64,000 bases of DNA. It comes from Saccharothrix sp. NRRL B-16348. Lineage in GTDB: Bacteria > Actinomycetota > Actinomycetes > Mycobacteriales > Pseudonocardiaceae. Made by a program: the position numbers and the translations under genes. Positions 16,496 to 24,423 of this stretch are shown here, in pieces (the stretch's first letter is position 1; each line of letters opens with the position of its first letter). Under the pieces are notes generated by a model that worked only from the letters and a program-made list of their open reading frames with translations, had not been told where the DNA came from and searched no databases. The DNA is taken from the NCBI RefSeq assembly GCF_001280085.1, contig NZ_LGED01000247.1:1-64000 (forward strand), given 5' to 3'.

Positions 16496-17398
16496 TCACG
16501 AAGGCAGCTCCGGCAGGAGCATCCGGCGGCCCGCGACGATGCCGCCGTCCACCGGGATGGCGGCGCCGGTCAGGTACGCCAGGTCCGGCGACGCCAGCGC
16601 GAGCACGGCGCGGGCGATGTCGTCCGGTGACGCGATCCGCTTCAGACCGTCCACGTTGAGTTGGCCCAACGCCACCTTCGCCTGGTTCCACGTCGCGTCG
16701 TCCAGCCCGGCCGGGCGGATCATCGGGGTGTCGGTGATGCCCGGCATGATCGCGTTGACGCGGATGCCGTCCACGCCGTGCTCCAACGCCGCCGACTGCA
16801 CGAGCGCCCGCACGGCCTGCTTGCTCGCCTGGTACGTGGACAGGCCCGGCCTGCCGACGATCGCGCCGATGGACGAGTTGACGATGATGTGCCCGCCGCC
16901 GCCCGCGCGCATGTGCGGCAGCTGGTGCTTCATCGCCAGGAACACGCCGCGCGCGTTCGTGTTCATCAGGTCGTCCCACTGCTCGACGGTGACGTCCGCC
17001 AGGTTGGCGTTGACCTGCACGCCCGCGTTGTTGAACGCGATGTCCACCCGCCCGTACCGCCGCACGGCGCCGTCCACGAACTGCCGCACGGACGACGGCA
17101 CCCGCACGTCGGCGGCGATGTAGGTCGCGTCGCCGCCTGCCGCGCGGATGGACCGCTCCACCTCCTGCCCCAACGCGGTCCGCCTGCCGCAGAACGCCAC
17201 CTTCGCCCCCTCCGCCGCGAACGCGCGCGCCGTGGCCGCGCCGATGCCCGACGTCGCGCCGGTGATCTGCACGACCTTGCCGGCGTAACGGCCCCGTGCG
17301 CCCCGGTCGTCGGCTGCGGCCAGGCCGGGCGCCGCCGCGACCACCCCCGCGCCGAGCAGCCCGCCGAGCACGGCACGCCTGCTGTGGTCACCGTTCAT
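16496..17398 (-). CDS. Exported SDR-family oxidoreductase with Tat-like signal
   Basis: A 300-residue classical short-chain dehydrogenase. The ATG at 17398 follows a GGGGG stretch. Residues 1-30 hold SRRAVLGG followed by a hydrophobic stretch ending in AAA, a twin-arginine-like signal, so a cofactor-loaded enzyme may be exported folded. The NAD(P) site is TGATSGIG, the catalytic Ser is in VNSSIG and the YxxxK pair in STYQASK. The C-terminal PVDGG motif is typical. Its promoter carries a perfect 11-base-arm palindrome matching the site before the divergent TetR gene, so it is probably TetR-repressed. Substrate unknown. Confidence 0.85.
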   Translation of the reverse strand: MNGDHSRRAVLGGLLGAGVVAAAPGLAAADDRGARGRYAGKVVQITGATSGIGAATARAFAAEGAKVAFCGRRTALGQEVERSIRAAGGDATYIAADVRVPSSVRQFVDGAVRRYGRVDIAFNNAGVQVNANLADVTVEQWDDLMNTNARGVFLAMKHQLPHMRAGGGGHIIVNSSIGAIVGRPGLSTYQASKQAVRALVQSAALEHGVDGIRVNAIMPGITDTPMIRPAGLDDATWNQAKVALGQLNVDGLKRIASPDDIARAVLALASPDLAYLTGAAIPVDGGIVAGRRMLLPELPS

Positions 17399-17412
17399 CA
17401 CAACCCCCAGTG

Positions 17413-17439
17413 CTAAAAGCAACGCGATGTTGCTTTTAG
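17413..17439. promoter_or_regulatory. TetR operator 1 (CTAAAAGCAAC-N5-GTTGCTTTTAG)
   Basis: A perfect inverted repeat with 11-base arms at 17413-17423 and 17429-17439 and spacer GCGAT. It lies 15 bases before the SDR start, where it would block that promoter. Its core GCAAC-N5-GTTGC recurs 25 bases further on, before the regulator gene. Confidence 0.8.
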
Positions 17440-17461
17440 TCTCCTGACCGAGCGCTCTTCG

Positions 17462-17478
17462 CGCAACCACGAGTTGCG
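17462..17478. promoter_or_regulatory. TetR operator 2 (CGCAAC-N5-GTTGCG)
   Basis: A perfect 6-base-arm palindrome with spacer CACGA, sharing the GCAAC-N5-GTTGC core of operator 1. It lies 15 bases before the TetR start, suiting autoregulation. Confidence 0.75.
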
Positions 17479-17492
17479 TTAAGGTCCTCGCC

Positions 17493-18071
17493 GTGCCCGA
17501 GCCACGCCGTCGTCCCGGTGGTCGCAGCGCGCAGGTCCGCGCCGCTGTGCTGGAAGCCGGCCTCGCCGAGCTGGCGTCGGCCGGCTACCACAACCTCAGC
17601 CTGGAAGGCGTGGCCCGGCGCGCGGGCGTGAACAAGACGACCCTCTACCGCCGCTGGGGCACGCGGGAGGCGTTGCTGCTCGACGCGATCCGCGCCCGCG
17701 CGACCGCCGAGGTGCCCATCCCCGACACCGGTGACCTGCGCGAGGACCTGCTCGCGCTGGTCCGGGCCGCGATCGCGAACCTGACCACGGTGGAGGTGCA
17801 GGCGATGGTCCGGGTGTCCGTCGCCCTCTCCCCGCACGACGACGTGCTGGCCGCCGCGGGCCGCACGTTCTGGGCCGAACGCCTCGCCGTGGACGCGGAG
17901 GTCGTCCGCCGTGCCGTCACCCGCGGCGAGATCGCCCCCGTCGACGGCGAACAGGTGATCGAGGCGGTGCTCGGACCGCCCTACTTCCACCTGCTGGTGA
18001 CGGGCCGGCCGGTCACCGACGACTTCCTCGTCGCCACGGTCGACCTGGTCGTCAACGGTCTGCGACGGTAA
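17493..18071 (+). CDS. TetR-family repressor
   Basis: A 192-residue protein from GTG 17493. The N-terminal helix-turn-helix reads LEGVARRAGVNKTTLYRRWGTREALL (about residues 37-63), and the C-terminal half is the helical ligand-binding and dimerisation region of the TetR_C_11 type. It is divergent from the SDR gene, and the 95-base gap carries two palindromes with the same core, so it probably represses both itself and the SDR gene. Its last 20 bases overlap the convergent oxidoreductase gene. Confidence 0.88.
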   Translation: MPEPRRRPGGRSAQVRAAVLEAGLAELASAGYHNLSLEGVARRAGVNKTTLYRRWGTREALLLDAIRARATAEVPIPDTGDLREDLLALVRAAIANLTTVEVQAMVRVSVALSPHDDVLAAAGRTFWAERLAVDAEVVRRAVTRGEIAPVDGEQVIEAVLGPPYFHLLVTGRPVTDDFLVATVDLVVNGLRR

Positions 18072-19002
18072 GCACGAGCTTGCCCGCCGTCCGGTTGGCC
18101 TCGCCGACCTCGTGCGCCTTCACGACCTCCGCCAGCGGGAACGTCTCGGCGACGACCACCTTCAGCTCACCGCGTGCCACCAGGCCGGCCAGGTGCTCCA
18201 GCGCGGCGTGGTCCGGCACCACGGCCACGACCGCGGCGCGCACGCCCAGCGCGTCCGCCGCGACGCGCAGGTCGGGCAGCCGACTCGGGTCCGTCAGGCC
18301 GACGTAGAGCCCGTCGGGCCTGAGCACGCCCATCGACCGCCGCTCGTAGTCCTCGCCGCCGACCAGGTCGATCACCACGTCGACGTCCCGCAGCTCGCCG
18401 AAGTCCCGCGCCGTGTGGTCCACCAGCTCGTCGGCGCCCAGCTCGCGCAGCAGGTCGTGCTTGCCCGCGCTCGCGGTGCCGATCACCCACGCGCCGAGCG
18501 ACTTCGCGAGCTGCACGGCGATGTGCCCGACACCGCCCGCGGCGGCGTGGATCAGCACCCGGTCACCGGGCTTGACGGCGGCGGCCTCGGTGAGGGTCTG
18601 CCACCCGGTGAGCGCGGACATCGGCAGGGCCGCCGCGTGCACGTGGTCGACGTTGGCGGGCTTGCGGGCGAAGTGGCGCGAGGGCGCGGCGACGTACTCG
18701 GCGTACGCGCCGGCCGGGCGCGGCAGGTGTGGCATGCCGAACACCTCGTCGCCGACCCGCAGCCGGTTCTCCCCCGCCGGCACCGACACCACCACGCCGG
18801 AGACGTCCCAGCCCGGCACCCACGGCGCGGTGTACCAGAAGCCGTGCCGCCGCACCTTCCAGTCGAACGCGTTCAAGCCCGCCGCGCGCACCTCGACCAG
18901 GACCTCGTCCCGCGCCGGCGTCGGCCGCGCCACGGTCCGCACCTCCATCACCTCGGGCCCACCGAAGGCCTCGACCAGCACCGCCCGCATCTCGTTCGTC
19001 AT
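18052..19002 (-). CDS. NADP-dependent quinone-oxidoreductase-type MDR enzyme
   Basis: A 316-residue medium-chain dehydrogenase/reductase starting at ATG 19002. The catalytic GroES-like domain covers residues 1-125 (VRAAGLNAFDWKVRRHG), and the Rossmann domain holds AAAGGVGHIAVQLAKSLGA. The zinc-ligand cysteines of alcohol dehydrogenases are absent, as expected for the zinc-free quinone oxidoreductase branch. It probably reduces quinones or electrophilic enones with NADPH. It is divergent from an HxlR regulator across a 66-base gap with a repeated GGTACCTC motif, a common arrangement for stress-inducible reductases. Confidence 0.86.
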   Translation of the reverse strand: MTNEMRAVLVEAFGGPEVMEVRTVARPTPARDEVLVEVRAAGLNAFDWKVRRHGFWYTAPWVPGWDVSGVVVSVPAGENRLRVGDEVFGMPHLPRPAGAYAEYVAAPSRHFARKPANVDHVHAAALPMSALTGWQTLTEAAAVKPGDRVLIHAAAGGVGHIAVQLAKSLGAWVIGTASAGKHDLLRELGADELVDHTARDFGELRDVDVVIDLVGGEDYERRSMGVLRPDGLYVGLTDPSRLPDLRVAADALGVRAAVVAVVPDHAALEHLAGLVARGELKVVVAETFPLAEVVKAHEVGEANRTAGKLVLTVADR

Positions 19003-19023
19003 GGCCAAAGGATCATCTTCGGT

Positions 19024-19072
19024 GGTACCTCTTGTGAAATAGGCACCTGAATGGTAATTAGGTACCTCGTGT
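19024..19072. promoter_or_regulatory. Direct GGTACCTC repeats between HxlR and MDR genes
   Basis: GGTACCTCTTGT (19024-19035) and GGTACCTCGTGT (19061-19072) are direct copies 37 bases apart, each with the palindrome GGTACC. They lie in the divergent promoter region and are the natural candidates for HxlR binding sites. Confidence 0.55.
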
Positions 19073-19476
19073 ATACCACTCCTGACCTGCGCGTTCACGG
19101 CGGTGTGGACGCCTACCTCCGCAGCTGCGCGTCACGTGCGGTCCTCGACCTGCTGACGACCAAGTGGGTGTGCCTCGTGATCGGCGCGCTGCGGCCCGGC
19201 ACCCTGCGCTTCGGCGAACTGCGACGGCGGCTCGACGGCATCACCCAGAAGATGCTCACCCAGACGTTGCGGGACCTGGAACGGGCGGGCCTCGTGCACC
19301 GCGCCGTCTACCCGAGCGTCCCGCCGCGCGTCGAGTACAGCCTGACCCCGCTGGGCGACAACGTCGGCGGCCTGATGGACGCGATCAGGGTGTGGTCGGA
19401 GACGCACATCGACGACATCCGCTCCGCGCAGGAGGAGTACGACCGCAAGGCGGGCGAAGAACTGCAACCCGTCTAG
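19069..19476 (+). CDS. HxlR-family redox- or electrophile-sensing regulator
   Basis: A 135-residue winged-helix protein. I place the start at GTG 19069, which has TAGG at 7 bases; ATG 19051, in frame, is the alternative. The HxlR pattern is complete: a single Cys in LRSCASRAVLDLL, then TKWVCLVIGAL, FGELRRRLDGITQKMLTQTLRDLERAGLV and VEYSLTPLG. The N-terminal Cys is the position that senses quinones and electrophiles in characterised relatives. It should control the divergent reductase gene and itself. Its stop overlaps the convergent epimerase gene by 4 bases. Confidence 0.86.
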   Translation: MYTTPDLRVHGGVDAYLRSCASRAVLDLLTTKWVCLVIGALRPGTLRFGELRRRLDGITQKMLTQTLRDLERAGLVHRAVYPSVPPRVEYSLTPLGDNVGGLMDAIRVWSETHIDDIRSAQEEYDRKAGEELQPV

Positions 19477-20371
19477 GACGGGGACCGCCGCGCCGGCTCG
19501 GCGTAGCCCTGCGCCGGGTTGAGCAGGGCGCCGCACACGCCGCCCAGGGCGTCGCCGAACACCGGTTCCCAGCCGAGGTCGCGCAGCCGGGACGCGTCGA
19601 GCGCCGCGTCCGCCGCCAGGTACGCGGCCACGTCGCCGTGCGTCGCGACGGCCTCGGCGAGGCTCCACGAGCGCACCGGCACACCGGCGGCGGAGCCGAT
19701 CGCGGCGGTGAGCGCGGCCAGCGGGACCGGCGTCGTCTCGGCGGCGTGGAACACCCCGCGCGCGGACGATTCGAGCAGCACGGCGTACCCGCGCGCGAGG
19801 TCGTTCACGTGCACCGCGGACCAGCGGTTCCCACCCGCGCCGACGTGCCGCGCCACCCCGTCCGCCCGCGCCTGCCGCACCAGCCCGGCGAGCGGGCCGC
19901 CGCCGTCGCCGTAGACGATCGGCGGTCGCACGACGACCCGCGCACGTGCTCGGCGCCGAGCACCCGTGCCTCCGCGCCGGCCAACCACGCGAGCGGGCCG
20001 GCGACCTCGGCGGTGTCGTCCTCGGTCACCGGTGTCCGCGACGACCTGGCCCTCGGCGCGCCGGTGGTCGTGACGAAGGCGCCGCCGGCCATCCCGCCGA
20101 GCATCGCCGTCACGGCCGCCGCGTCCACGGCGGGCCGGTCGGCGCCGGTGGTGGCCGCGATGTGCACGACGCCGTCCGCGCCGGCCGCCGCGCCGGACAG
20201 CACCGCCAGGTCGGCCAGGCTGCCGCGCACCGGTCGCGCGCCGTTCGCCCGGACCTTCGCTGCCGCCGCGTCACCGCGCGCCAGACCGCGCACCCGGTGC
20301 CCGCGGGCGACGAGGGCACGGGTCAGGGCCGAGCCGATGTAGCCGCTCGCGCCGGTGATGAAGATGTCCAC
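19473..20371 (-). pseudogene. Frameshifted NAD-dependent epimerase/dehydratase (extended SDR)
   Basis: The first part, from GTG 20371, has the Rossmann motif TGASGYIGSALTRAL and stays in frame to about 19940. The second part continues the same protein in another frame (VVVRPPIVYGDGGG onward) to 19473. Joining AEHVR to VVVRPP needs one extra base near 19935-19950, so a single-base deletion is the simplest explanation. Repaired, the protein would be about 299 residues and of normal family length. Either the gene is recently broken or this is an assembly error. Both halves keep a strong coding pattern. It is divergent from the AraC gene, which may have controlled it. Confidence 0.8.
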
Positions 20372-20449
20372 GTGGTCTCCTCGTTCTCGTGGTCGGATTC
20401 ACCGTAGGAAGCCCCGGACCCGGGGGAAATGTGCGAGGGTCCAGGACTT

Positions 20450-21394
20450 GTGCGCGAGAGTTCACCGTTCGACCTGGTCGGCACGCTGCTGCGGCACGTG
20501 CGGGTCGACGCGAGCACGTTCGGCCGGGTCGAGCTCGGCGCGCCGTGGGGAGCACGGGTCGCCGCGCGCGACACCGTGTCGCTGCACCACGTCCTCGACG
20601 GCGAGCTGTGGCTGGAGGTCGGCGGGCGGCAGGTCCACGTCCGGGCCGGCGACCTGGTGGTCCTGCCTCACGGCGCACCGCACGCGCTGCGGCACCGGCC
20701 GGACGCGCCCGTCACCGCGCACGACCCCGGTCCCGCGTCAGGCGGGCTGTCGGTGCGGCGGCGGTTCGGCGGTGACGGCGCCCGCACCGTGGTGCTGTGC
20801 GCGGAACTGACCGTGTCAGGTGCGGCGAAAGCGCTGTTCCCGCGGGCGCTGCCACCCGTCGTCCACCTGCGCCCGGGCTCGTCCGGTGATCCGGTGCCCG
20901 GCCTCGGCCGGCTGCTGGACGGCCTGCGCGAGGAGGTCCGCGACGACCGGTCCGGCGCGTCGCTGGTCGCGGCCAGGCTGGTGGAGCTGGTGCTGCTGCA
21001 GGGCATCCGGGCCGAGCTGGAACGCCCGGCCGAGGCCGGTTCGTGGCGCGCGGCGCTGGCGGACGACCGCATCGGCCGTGCGCTCGACGCGCTGTACGGC
21101 GCGCCCGGGCACCTGTGGAGCGTGGCGGCGCTCGCCCGTGCGGCGGGCATGAGCCGGGCGGCCTTCGCGACGCGCTTCCGCGAACTGCTCGGCGAGACGC
21201 CGATCGCCCACCTCACCCGGTGGCGCATGGACCTGGCCCGCACGGCGTTGCGCGAGCGGCCCGACCTGTCCGTCGGCCAGGTCGCGACGTCGGTCGGCTA
21301 CCGCAGCGAGTACGCGTTCAACGCGGCGTTCCGCCGGGTGGTCGGCACGCCGCCAGGCCGCTACCGCGCCGCAGGGGCCGTGCTAGCGCCGTGA
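20450..21394 (+). CDS. AraC-family regulator with cupin sensor domain
   Basis: A 314-residue protein. GTG 20450 with AGGA 6 bases upstream is preferred; ATG 20429, in frame, is an alternative. The N-terminal cupin (about 8-165) includes VHVRAGDLVVLPHGAPHAL. The C-terminal pair of helix-turn-helices (about 205-308) reads LARAAGMSRAAFATRFRELLG and QVATSVGYRSEYAFNAAFRR. Cupin-AraC proteins of this kind usually control a divergent oxidoreductase, here the frameshifted epimerase. If that gene is dead the regulator may be an orphan. Confidence 0.87.
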   Translation: MRESSPFDLVGTLLRHVRVDASTFGRVELGAPWGARVAARDTVSLHHVLDGELWLEVGGRQVHVRAGDLVVLPHGAPHALRHRPDAPVTAHDPGPASGGLSVRRRFGGDGARTVVLCAELTVSGAAKALFPRALPPVVHLRPGSSGDPVPGLGRLLDGLREEVRDDRSGASLVAARLVELVLLQGIRAELERPAEAGSWRAALADDRIGRALDALYGAPGHLWSVAALARAAGMSRAAFATRFRELLGETPIAHLTRWRMDLARTALRERPDLSVGQVATSVGYRSEYAFNAAFRRVVGTPPGRYRAAGAVLAP

Positions 21395-21411
21395 CCCCCG
21401 TACTTCGCGGG

Positions 21412-22158
21412 CTATGAGCCGTTGCGCGACTGTTCGAGGGCTTCCCGCGCCTTGCGGGCCATGTCGGCGACGGCGGCGCGGCGCACGGCGTCGGCCTCGT
21501 AGTCCTCGCGGCGGTCCTTCACGACCCGCGCCGGCAGGCCCACGGCGATCTTGAAGTCCGGCACGTCGCCGCGCACCACGGCGTGCGCGCCGATCACGCA
21601 GCCGCGCCCGATCCGCGTGCCGCGGGTGACGGTGACCTTCGTGCCGAGCCAGCAGTCCGGCCCGATGCGCACCGGCGACTTCACGATGCCCTGGTCCTTG
21701 ATCGGCAGCGTGATGTCCGCCGTGACGTGGTCGAAGTCGCAGATGTAGACCCAGTCGGCGATCAACGTCGCCGCGCCGATCTCCACGTCCAGGTAGCAGT
21801 TCACCGTGTTGTCCTTGCCGAACACGGCCTTGTCGCCGATCCGCAGCGAACCCTCGTGGCAGCGGATGGCGTTGCCGTCGCCGATGTGCACCCAGCGCCC
21901 GATCTCCAGCCGGCCGTAGCCGGGCCGGCAGTGCAGCTCGACCTTCTTGCCGAGGAACACCATCCCGCGCAGCACCACGTGCGGGTTCACGATCCGGAAC
22001 TTCAGCAGCCGCCAGTACCGCACCAGGTACCAGGGCGTGTACGCGCGGTGCCGCAGGACCCAGCGCAGCGACGCCAGGGTGAGGAACCTGGCCTGCGCCG
22101 GGTCGCGGCGCGACCGACGCCACCTCGTCCACACCGGCGCACCCCACATGCTCGTCAC
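21412..22158 (-). CDS. Hexapeptide-repeat acyltransferase (Rv3034c-like)
   Basis: A 248-residue left-handed beta-helix acyltransferase. I place the start at GTG 22158 (VTSMWG), since this N-terminus is conserved in relatives; ATG 22149 is the alternative. The helical leader (about 10-50, LRWVLRHRAYTPWYLVRYWRLL) is followed by hexapeptide turns from about 75 to 205, such as IGDGNAIR, IGPDCWLG and IGRGCVIGAHAVV. The mycobacterial homologue lies next to the MGLP genes, whose polymer is acylated with short-chain acids, so O-acylation of the glucan is a reasonable inference. It resumes the conserved order after the accessory block. Confidence 0.83.
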   Translation of the reverse strand: MTSMWGAPVWTRWRRSRRDPAQARFLTLASLRWVLRHRAYTPWYLVRYWRLLKFRIVNPHVVLRGMVFLGKKVELHCRPGYGRLEIGRWVHIGDGNAIRCHEGSLRIGDKAVFGKDNTVNCYLDVEIGAATLIADWVYICDFDHVTADITLPIKDQGIVKSPVRIGPDCWLGTKVTVTRGTRIGRGCVIGAHAVVRGDVPDFKIAVGLPARVVKDRREDYEADAVRRAAVADMARKAREALEQSRNGS

Positions 22159-22175
22159 GCGGGCACTGTAACTCG

Positions 22176-22338
22176 GCCGCTGCTCCGCAGACGGCGGGCT
22201 CGGTCGCCCGGACCACCCGCGAGGTCGCGTCGATCGTTCGCGACTCATTTTCCGGCGATCACGCCTTTCGATCGTCGGAAAATCAGGCGCGAGCGGTCGA
22301 CTTCCAGGCGACCTCGCCGCCGTCTGCGGAGCAGCGGC
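22176..22338. repeat. 163-base imperfect palindrome between divergent genes
   Basis: Outer arms of 22 bases are exact inverted copies (22176-22197 and 22317-22338). Inside them GAGGTCGC (22221-22228) mirrors GCGACCTC (22308-22315), and a 31-base inner arm ending in ATTTTCCGGCGATC (about 22230-22260) mirrors GATCGTCGGAAAAT and onward (about 22270-22300) with 5 mismatches. The left arm carries about 21 extra bases. The centre is near 22261-22268. The element fills nearly the whole gap between the acyltransferase and nucleoside hydrolase genes. Confidence 0.75.
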
Positions 22339-22350
22339 AGAATCGACGCG

Positions 22351-23298
22351 GTGACGACACCCCTCATCATCGACACCGACCCCGGCGTGGACGACGCGTT
22401 CGCCATCGCCCTCGCCGCCGCCAGCCCCGAGGTCGACCTGATCGGGGTGACCACGGTCTTCGGCAACGTCTCGCTGGAGAACACCACCCGCAACGCCCTG
22501 CGGCTGCTGACCCTGCTCGGCCGCGACGACGTGCCGGTGGGCGTGGGCGCGTCCCGGCCGTTGATCCACCCCCACCCGCACCTGTCCAGCGCGCACGGCG
22601 AAGACGGGCTCTCCGGGTACGCCGACACGCTCCCCGAAGCCACCCGCGGCCCGGACGCGCGTGACGCCGTCACACTCCTGCGCGACCTCCTCGACCAGGC
22701 CGAACGCCCCGTCACGATCGTACCCATCGGCCCGCTCACCAACATCGCGCTGCTGCTGGCCGCGCACCCGAACCTCAAGCCGAAGATCGGCAGGCTCGTC
22801 GTCATGGGCGGCGGCGTGCACGGTGGCAACGTCACCGCGACGGCCGAGTTCAACGTCTGGAGCGACCCCGAGGCCGCCCGTCGCGTGCTGGTCGAGGAGG
22901 ACGTGCCCACGACGCTGGTGCCGATGGACCTCACCCGCCGGTGCGCGGTCAGCGCCGAGTGGCTGGACGCGCTGGCGAAGACGTCCGACGTCGCCGCCAC
23001 GCTGGTCGGCCTCACGCCCGCCTACCTGGAGACCTACCGGCGGTTCCTCGGCTGGGACGGCATGGCGGTGCACGACGCGGTCGCGGTGGCCGAGGCCGTG
23101 CGGCCGGGGATCCTGAGCGGCACCCCGTTCCCGGTGGACGTCGACTGCTCGTTCGGCCCCAACCGGGGCGCGCTCGTGGTGGACCAGCGGCTGGAGGTGG
23201 ACGCGCCGAAGACGCTCGACATCACGATGGACACCGACCTCGACGGCCTGCGCGCGTTCCTCTTCGAACGGCTAGGTGCGCTCGGCGTGCGCGAGTAG
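22351..23298 (+). CDS. Inosine/uridine-preferring nucleoside hydrolase
   Basis: A 315-residue protein from GTG 22351. The calcium-binding signature DTDPGVDDA at residues 8-16 is complete, followed by TVFGNVSLENTTRNALRLL and the later GGGVHGGN and EFNVWSDPEAAR blocks of the family, with the C-terminal WDGMAVHDAVAV helix. It hydrolyses the N-glycosidic bond of ribonucleosides to ribose and base in the cytosol for salvage. It converges with the THUMP-like gene with a 27-base overlap. Base preference cannot be read from the sequence. Confidence 0.9.
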   Translation: MTTPLIIDTDPGVDDAFAIALAAASPEVDLIGVTTVFGNVSLENTTRNALRLLTLLGRDDVPVGVGASRPLIHPHPHLSSAHGEDGLSGYADTLPEATRGPDARDAVTLLRDLLDQAERPVTIVPIGPLTNIALLLAAHPNLKPKIGRLVVMGGGVHGGNVTATAEFNVWSDPEAARRVLVEEDVPTTLVPMDLTRRCAVSAEWLDALAKTSDVAATLVGLTPAYLETYRRFLGWDGMAVHDAVAVAEAVRPGILSGTPFPVDVDCSFGPNRGALVVDQRLEVDAPKTLDITMDTDLDGLRAFLFERLGALGVRE

Positions 23299-24423
23299 GT
23301 AGACGGGACGGCGGCCGATGCGCGTCAACGCCACGGTCGCCTCGCCCGACCCGGACAGCTTCAGCCTCGGCCGCAACGCGTTCGGGTCCACGTCCAGCCC
23401 GCGCACCAGGATCTCCAGCCGACCCACGTCGTGCGCCCGCAGCACGGACCGCAACACCTTCTCGCTGTAGTGCCCGTGCTCGACTACCCGGAACGCCCGC
23501 ACCCCCGGCGGCGGCACCGGCCCGGTCAGGTAGGCGATCCGCTCGTCCAGCTGCACCAGCCCGTGCCGGGCCGCGTAGTGCCGCACCAGCCCGGCCCGCA
23601 CCACCGCGCCGTCCGGGTCGACCAGCCACTCGGCCGGCTCGCCGACCCCGCAGTCGTCGGGGTCGGCGGAGGTGATCGTCCACTCCGGACCGTCCGACCG
23701 CAGCACGGTCGCCCGCCGCGACACGCCCGGCGTGGCCAGGCCGCGCGTCCACAGGCACGCCTCGCGCACCTGCCCGTCCAACGACACCAGCTCGACCTCG
23801 TCGGCCCACGGCGCGACCGCGAAGTCGACGCCCGGCGCGCACTTCACCGCCAGGTCGCGGGCCGCGTAGGCGTCGGCCAGCTCGTCCAACGACGGCGCGA
23901 AGTCCGAGGGGTGCCACGTGCGCCGCCCGCTCGCGTCACGCCGCGCCGGGTCGGCGAGCACCGCCGTGCCGCGGGACACCGGCCGCAACGCGTCCGCCCG
24001 CACGAGCGGCACCGCGTCGCCCAGGTTGTGCCGCGCCATGGCCAGCCGCACCGGGTCGAGGTCGGACCCGATCGAGCCCTCGGGCAACGCCGCCAGGTCC
24101 GCGCCGATCGAGCACGTGACGTCGTGCGCGGGACCGCTGAACCGGCGCGCCCGGTGCACCGCGACCGGGTGGGCGGTGGCCTGCTGCAACGCGTCGGAGG
24201 TGAACAAGCCGTCGGTGAACCCGACCTTCGCGGCGGCCTTGCGCCGCAACAACAACGTCTCCAGCACCGCCGCGAAGAACGTCGGCGAGACCTGCTTGGC
24301 CCGGCCCACGTCGGCCAGCCGCGACGCGGGCGTCAGCGGCAGGTCGACCAGCGCCGACAACGCGGCGCGCCCGGCGTCGGAACGCAGGTGCGCCACGTCG
24401 TCGAGGCTGAAGGCGTAGGCCAC
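23272..24423 (-). CDS. THUMP-like-domain class I methyltransferase (Rv3037c-like)
   Basis: A 383-residue protein. GTG 24423 shares one base with the upstream gene's TAG. An N-terminal helical region (about 1-85) precedes a Rossmann methyltransferase with CSIGADLAALPEGSIGSDLDP (motif I and post I) and VLADPARRDASGR in the position of the catalytic loop. The C-terminal part (about 310-383) resembles the THUMP-like domain. Such proteins are presumed nucleic-acid methyltransferases, but a substrate is not established. The co-directional order with the next two genes matches the mycobacterial neighbourhood. Confidence 0.78.
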   Translation of the reverse strand: MAYAFSLDDVAHLRSDAGRAALSALVDLPLTPASRLADVGRAKQVSPTFFAAVLETLLLRRKAAAKVGFTDGLFTSDALQQATAHPVAVHRARRFSGPAHDVTCSIGADLAALPEGSIGSDLDPVRLAMARHNLGDAVPLVRADALRPVSRGTAVLADPARRDASGRRTWHPSDFAPSLDELADAYAARDLAVKCAPGVDFAVAPWADEVELVSLDGQVREACLWTRGLATPGVSRRATVLRSDGPEWTITSADPDDCGVGEPAEWLVDPDGAVVRAGLVRHYAARHGLVQLDERIAYLTGPVPPPGVRAFRVVEHGHYSEKVLRSVLRAHDVGRLEILVRGLDVDPNALRPRLKLSGSGEATVALTRIGRRPVYLLAHAERT

